Shown in pieces: positions 5,842-9,071 of a stretch of 9,071 nucleotides of DNA. The stretch lies in assembly GCA_913043885.1 (NCBI GenBank), contig CAJWOB010000077.1, positions 1 through 9,071 of the forward strand. Reading direction: 5' to 3'. A model generated the notes under the pieces. That model was not told the DNA's origin, ran no database searches, and saw only the letters and a program-made list of their open reading frames with translations. The stretch's first letter is position 1. Each line of letters opens with the position of its first letter. A program made the translations under genes and the position numbers. This DNA comes from an uncultured Spirochaetaceae bacterium (GTDB lineage: Bacteria; Spirochaetota; Spirochaetia; SZUA-6; Bin103).

Positions 5842-6840
5842 TTAGCGAACGTCGGTCGATCCCGGCCGCGCCGCCACACGCGCGTCCAGCAAGGTGGCGG
5901 CGGTGGCCGGCGGGGGCTCGCCAAGGCGCCATACCACCTGGCCGGCCACCGCTACTGCCGCCGATGCCGGGCTCGGATCGCCAGCGCGCTCGGTCGCGCG
6001 CTGCAATCCAGCGCGGACTGCAGCGGCCAGATCCTCCTCCACGGTTAGCAGCAGCGTGCCCTCGTAGCCCGGCCGGTTCCCCCAGTTTGTCACCACCGCC
6101 AGCGCGCCCTGGTCCGCCAGCGTCGCCAGACCGGCCGCAGCCAGGTCGCCGACGTCGAGAAACACCACCAGCGCGCCGTCGCGCACCACCCCTTCGACCA
6201 GACGGCGCAGCCTGACCCGATCAGCTCCGGACTGCAGCTCCCGGCGCAGGAGAGCGTCGCCGCCGGCGACCTCCTGGATGCCAGCCACTACCCTTTCCAC
6301 CGCTCTGGCGGAGACCGGCCGCCTCTCGATCACCGCCACCCGCGCGCCATCTCGCGAGCGGACGTACAGACCCATTACCCTGCCAGCGCGCTCGAACGCA
6401 CCATCGCTGTCGAACGAGACGGCGGTTACGTTCGTCGGCCGCGCCGACGACGCTGCCGCCGCCGGGACGCCGATTGCGACGAAGTGAACGCCTGGATGCT
6501 CGGCGGCAAGCTCATCGACCTCCAAGGAGAGAAGAGGAACCACGACCGCCAGTGACGGCCGCCGGTCGCGCAGTGCCGCTGCGAGCGCGACGCGCGGCTC
6601 CGGCTCGGCAGACACGATGGGCTCGAGACGCACGCCGACGGAGGCGGCGCTGGTTGTCAGCGTGGAGCGCATCTCCTCATCGGCCACCCCCTGCGCATAC
6701 CAGGCGACTTCCTCGAAGAACGCTATCGCGGTGGGTGCTCCACAGGCGCCGACCACCACTACGCAGGCGCACAGGGTCAGCACCGCCACGGGCCTGGAGG
6801 CGAACGTACGCCGGGCCGAGGCTGCGCCTACGGTGTGCAT
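5842..6840 (-). CDS. Lipoprotein resembling BMP/type-1 periplasmic-binding proteins
   Basis: This is probably an envelope-anchored binding protein of 332 residues; the ligand is unknown. Residues 1-33 form a lipoprotein signal (RR near 10-13, hydrophobic 18-32, lipobox VGAC with Cys33). The remainder alternates strands and helices as in type-1 periplasmic-binding folds: LAVVVPLLSL, VHFVAIGVP, AFERAGRVMGLYV, ARVAVIERRP, ALVVFLDVGDLA, LAVVTNWGNRPGYEGTLLLTV. The middle AGRVMGLYV...GARVAVI is reminiscent of BMP/PnrA-type nucleoside-binding lipoproteins, but I cannot confirm that. ATG 6840 is preferred since the signal peptide begins there; GTG 6888 would add 16 residues and overlap the upstream gene. 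The Shine-Dalgarno is weak. It lies 22 nt after the membrane-protein stop, hence probably cotranscribed. No ABC ATPase or permease is present, so it might sense rather than import. The flaA promoter follows. Confidence 0.65.
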   Translation of the reverse strand: MHTVGAASARRTFASRPVAVLTLCACVVVVGACGAPTAIAFFEEVAWYAQGVADEEMRSTLTTSAASVGVRLEPIVSAEPEPRVALAAALRDRRPSLAVVVPLLSLEVDELAAEHPGVHFVAIGVPAAAASSARPTNVTAVSFDSDGAFERAGRVMGLYVRSRDGARVAVIERRPVSARAVERVVAGIQEVAGGDALLRRELQSGADRVRLRRLVEGVVRDGALVVFLDVGDLAAAGLATLADQGALAVVTNWGNRPGYEGTLLLTVEEDLAAAVRAGLQRATERAGDPSPASAAVAVAGQVVWRLGEPPPATAATLLDARVAARPGSTDVR

Positions 6841-6862
6841 GGTGCCGCCGCTTGCCCGCTGG

Positions 6863-7537
6863 CTAGCCGAGCCGCGCAGGTCTGGCACCGAGCCAACGCA
6901 GCGAGAATGCCGCGCCCGCCAGGAGCAGGCCGGTCAGCACCACCCCGACCAGGTGCACCTGTAGTGCGTCCATCAGAGGGATCACGCCGGCTGCAAGCGG
7001 CGCAGCGAGCCCAGCGGCAACGATGCCGGCGCGGGTCCAGCCATTCCAGGAAACGGCGAGGGCAGCCAGACCCGCCAGGATGCCGACGGTGGCCAGTCGC
7101 AGCAGCGGTAGCAGCAGCAGATAGTAGCTGCTGGCGTCGTCCAGATGGCTGAGGCGCTCCAAGATCGCGAAGGTGGTGAGGAACCCGCCCAGCGACGCGA
7201 TAAGCGACTCGTTCTGCGGGAAGGTTGTGGGCGCCGATGAGACGTGGCTGCGACGCGACCGCCACCACGAGGCTGCAACGGCACCGGCCACCGCCAGCAC
7301 AACCGGCAGCAGGTGCTCCCCCAGCGCGGCACGTACGTAGAGCGAGAAACCGCGATAGGAGGGAGCGAATCCGGCCAGCACGGTGGCGACCAGCACGTAG
7401 GCTGGGAACGCGAACACCACGCCGGCACCGAACGCCCGAGCGATGTCGGCCCAGGGAGGATCGCGGTGCGGCTGCGCCAGGTAGACCGCCACGCCGACGA
7501 CGAACAACGGCATCGAGCTGACGAGGAACAGCGCCAT
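6863..7537 (-). CDS. Polytopic inner-membrane protein of unknown function
   Basis: I do not recognise this 224-residue protein. About seven hydrophobic segments are visible: roughly 3-20, 34-56, 74-91, 110-128, 137-160, 168-186 and 193-214. The loop at about 92-109 (WWRSRRSHVSS...) is basic and, by the positive-inside rule, probably cytoplasmic. The most distinctive stretch is FAILERLSHLDDASSYYLLLLPLLR (123-147), where charged residues sit next to a membrane segment. ATG 7537 is taken because it follows the upstream TAA by 9 nt and the first membrane segment begins at once; the AAGG next to it is too close to be a normal ribosome-binding site, suggesting coupling. It sits between a flavodoxin-fold gene and a binding-like lipoprotein gene on one strand, so a joint role is likely but unidentified. 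Confidence 0.7.
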   Translation of the reverse strand: MALFLVSSMPLFVVGVAVYLAQPHRDPPWADIARAFGAGVVFAFPAYVLVATVLAGFAPSYRGFSLYVRAALGEHLLPVVLAVAGAVAASWWRSRRSHVSSAPTTFPQNESLIASLGGFLTTFAILERLSHLDDASSYYLLLLPLLRLATVGILAGLAALAVSWNGWTRAGIVAAGLAAPLAAGVIPLMDALQVHLVGVVLTGLLLAGAAFSLRWLGARPARLG

Positions 7538-7546
7538 CCTTGCCGG

Positions 7547-8011
7547 TTACCGGACCCAGCTACGCTTCAGCTCGATGAACTCGCCGGCGAGACGCTTGAC
7601 CCACAGGCGCGCCTCGGCGTGCCTGTCGGCACCATCCAGGTGGCAGTCGGCGGTGACGGCGATCGCCTCGCTGGCGTCCAGCCCTTCGCGCAGCCGATCG
7701 GTGATGGCAGTCGATGCATCGATATCTCCCACTGCCACGATTCCCGCGACCCGGCCTGCGAGGTTCATGCCATGGAGCGCCCGTCGGGTCTCGTCGAAAT
7801 CGCCATGAGGCGCGTGCGCAGCAGCGCCGCCGCCGTGCTCCGCGGCTGCAGCGACCAGCACGACCACGTCGGCGCCATTCAGATGGGAGACGTCGGCATC
7901 CGACGTCGCCTTTGGCGTGGCCTCGAACTTGCGCTTGGCAAAGCCGCCGGCCACTGCCTCGGCCAGCGCCGCCAGCGACGCGGGAGCGAACAGCACGGCT
8001 ACTCGATACAT
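7547..8011 (-). CDS. Flavodoxin-fold protein lacking the FMN phosphate loop
   Basis: This 154-residue cytoplasmic protein has a flavodoxin-like layout: strand MYRVAVLFA (1-9), strand ADVVVLVAAAAEHGGG (47-62), a helix with FDETRRALHG (72-81), strand GRVAGIVAVGD (86-96), and a final helix ARLWVKRLAGEF (134-145). The order ADVVVL...GRVAGIVAVGD is typical of flavodoxins. The FMN phosphate-binding S/T-x-T-G-x-T loop after strand 1 is missing; APASLAALAEAV stands there instead, so FMN binding is doubtful and electron transfer cannot be assumed. ATG 8011 is chosen because the first strand begins there; the frame extending to 8284 is proline/arginine-rich and antisense to the divergent hydrolase gene. 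It is the first gene of a tight three-gene set (9 nt to the next). Another Rossmann-like family is possible. Confidence 0.6.
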   Translation of the reverse strand: MYRVAVLFAPASLAALAEAVAGGFAKRKFEATPKATSDADVSHLNGADVVVLVAAAAEHGGGAAAHAPHGDFDETRRALHGMNLAGRVAGIVAVGDIDASTAITDRLREGLDASEAIAVTADCHLDGADRHAEARLWVKRLAGEFIELKRSWVR

Positions 8012-8097
8012 CGTTGGCTCTGCGCGGCCGAGTGTAGCGGGCCAGTTGAGCGGCGACCAGGGCAAGGGCAGTATGCGGTGCCAGGGCGGGGTTCCGG
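8012..8097. promoter_or_regulatory. Divergent intergenic region, flavodoxin-fold gene / serine hydrolase
   Basis: This 86-bp gap separates two divergent starts. On the plus strand TTGAGC (8046-8051), 17 nt and CAGTAT (8069-8074) form a weak promoter candidate, with 4 and 3 matches to consensus. For the minus strand I found no acceptable -35/-10 pair. GGGG at 8088-8091 could serve as ribosome-binding site for the hydrolase. Confidence 0.2.
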
Positions 8098-9071
8098 ATG
8101 CTGGATCGCACACGGGCAGTGTTGGAAGCCGGGGTGGCGGCTGGCCATCACCTGGGCGCACAGGTAAGCGCTCGGATCGACGGCGTGCACCATCGTCTCG
8201 CGATCGGCGAGCGCGAGCCGGGCGCCGCGATGACCGACGATACGCGGCTGGCATGGTTCTCGGCCTGCAAGCCGATACTGGCACTCGCCGTCTGCGGGGA
8301 GTGGGAACGGGGACGCCTCGACATTCATGCGCCGGTGTGCGACCTGATCCCCGAGTTCGCCGGTCGCGGGCTCGACCCGGAGCGCCAGGCCCGCAAGCGC
8401 ATGGTAACGCCCTGGCATCTGCTCACCCATACCGCTGGCCTGCGGCTGGTGCCCGGCGTGCGCGCTGGCGGGGACTGGCGCGCGCAGCTGGAGGCACTCT
8501 ACGCAGCGCCGCCGGAGCCCGGCTGGGCGCCTGGCCAGAAGGGTGGCTACCACGAGCGCACCAGCTGGACGCTGTTGGCGGAGCTGTATCGACTCGTCTC
8601 CGGGATAGACAACGCCGGCGGGATCGGGACGCGGCTACATGAGGCCGTCATGACCCCGCTCGGTGCCGATGACGCCAACTATGGGTTGCCGGAGCCGCCG
8701 CCGACCGCCGCCGATAGGCCAGTGTCCGCCCCATTGGTGATGGAAGAGGGTTCGGCGCCGCTCCCCTACCCCATCTGGCGAGTGCGCCACGCCTTCGACC
8801 CTGCTGCTGGCGTCTACGGCCCGGCGAGCGCGCTCAGCGCGATATACCAGTCGCTCCTGATGCGAGCCACCGAAGTGGTGTCTGCCGCCACGCTCGATCG
8901 AATGACGGCGCGACAGCGTCAGGGGCTGTTGGACCACACGTTCAGGCAGGAGATCGATTGGGGCCTGGGATTCGCCATCAACTCCCAGGTGGCCGGGGAG
9001 CCGCCGATTCCCTACGGATATGGCAGCTACGCGTCGAGGCCAACCTTTGGTCACGGCGGCATGCAGACCGC
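8098..9071 (+). CDS. Class C beta-lactamase/esterase-like serine hydrolase (3' end missing)
   Basis: This is a serine hydrolase of the beta-lactamase/penicillin-binding/EstB-like superfamily; its substrate (ester, peptide or beta-lactam) cannot be deduced. At least 324 residues lie in the window and the gene runs off the edge. Motifs: SACK, the S-x-x-K nucleophile Ser55/Lys58; TPWHLLTHTAGL, the family's typical helix; GYHE with Tyr151 as likely general base, where YxN is usual; and FGHGG (His319-Gly-Gly), the KTG-equivalent, just before the edge. Family length of about 360-400 suggests that perhaps 40-80 residues are missing. ATG 8098 is preferred: helix MLDRTRAVLEAGVAAGHHLGAQV is the usual beginning, with GGGG upstream; in-frame ATG 8230 would discard it. 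No signal peptide is visible, so it is probably cytoplasmic. Glu replacing Asn in the YxN position is atypical of true class C beta-lactamases and favours an esterase or peptidase. Confidence 0.85.
   Translation, partial: MLDRTRAVLEAGVAAGHHLGAQVSARIDGVHHRLAIGEREPGAAMTDDTRLAWFSACKPILALAVCGEWERGRLDIHAPVCDLIPEFAGRGLDPERQARKRMVTPWHLLTHTAGLRLVPGVRAGGDWRAQLEALYAAPPEPGWAPGQKGGYHERTSWTLLAELYRLVSGIDNAGGIGTRLHEAVMTPLGADDANYGLPEPPPTAADRPVSAPLVMEEGSAPLPYPIWRVRHAFDPAAGVYGPASALSAIYQSLLMRATEVVSAATLDRMTARQRQGLLDHTFRQEIDWGLGFAINSQVAGEPPIPYGYGSYASRPTFGHGGMQT

Noticed and set aside
5715..5924. Extended start of the first flaA gene at 5924
   Set aside because: It would translate through the promoter and leader and overlap the neighbouring lipoprotein gene. 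The signal peptide starts at 5714.
7244..8167. Plus-strand open frame of 307 codons
   Set aside because: It is antisense to the flavodoxin-fold and membrane-protein genes, and its composition lacks any coherent domain.
1..9071. CRISPR array, IS element, phage gene or long direct repeat
   Set aside because: No regularly spaced repeats, transposase or integrase motifs, or terminal inverted repeats were seen on either strand.

Overview
The window is GC-rich bacterial chromosome that most likely comes from a high-GC spirochaete. The strongest indication is a tandem pair of genes resembling FlaA, the outer-layer (sheath) protein of the periplasmic flagella of spirochaetes, followed by a bactofilin gene. 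No IS element, phage gene, CRISPR array or rRNA was seen.

Layout. (1) 56-1225, minus: a surface lipoprotein gene (bacterial Ig-like, FN3 and C-terminal beta-rich domains) interrupted by one in-frame TAG at codon 215. (2) 1365-2375, plus: a UxuA-type mannonate dehydratase, divergent from the lipoprotein gene across about 140 bp. (3) 2457-2528, minus: tRNA-Glu(CTC). (4) 2612-5714, minus: a compact four-gene unit in transcription order flaA paralogue 1, flaA paralogue 2, bactofilin, and a soluble cyclic-nucleotide-binding-domain histidine kinase. It begins with a good sigma-70-type promoter and a 5'UTR hairpin. A perfect 14-bp inverted repeat sits just before the kinase start. (5) 5842-8011, minus: a flavodoxin-fold protein, a polytopic membrane protein and a periplasmic-binding-like lipoprotein, closely packed and read towards the flagellar unit. 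(6) 8098 to the window end, plus: a class C beta-lactamase/esterase-like serine hydrolase, cut off by the window edge.

How the genes may work together (inference). The flaA/bactofilin/kinase unit puts the periplasmic-filament sheath, a cell-shape polymer and a ligand-sensing kinase in one transcript. The bactofilin stop and kinase start share four bases (GTGA), so those two are probably translationally coupled. This could be a shape/motility module controlled by a cyclic nucleotide. The upstream trio looks like a small envelope or sensing module of unknown role. UxuA belongs to hexuronate catabolism and appears independent of the rest.

The observations most worth checking are the amber codon in the lipoprotein gene, the 14-bp hairpin at the bactofilin/kinase junction, the 5'UTR hairpin abutting the flaA ribosome-binding site, and the gene content of the flaA unit.
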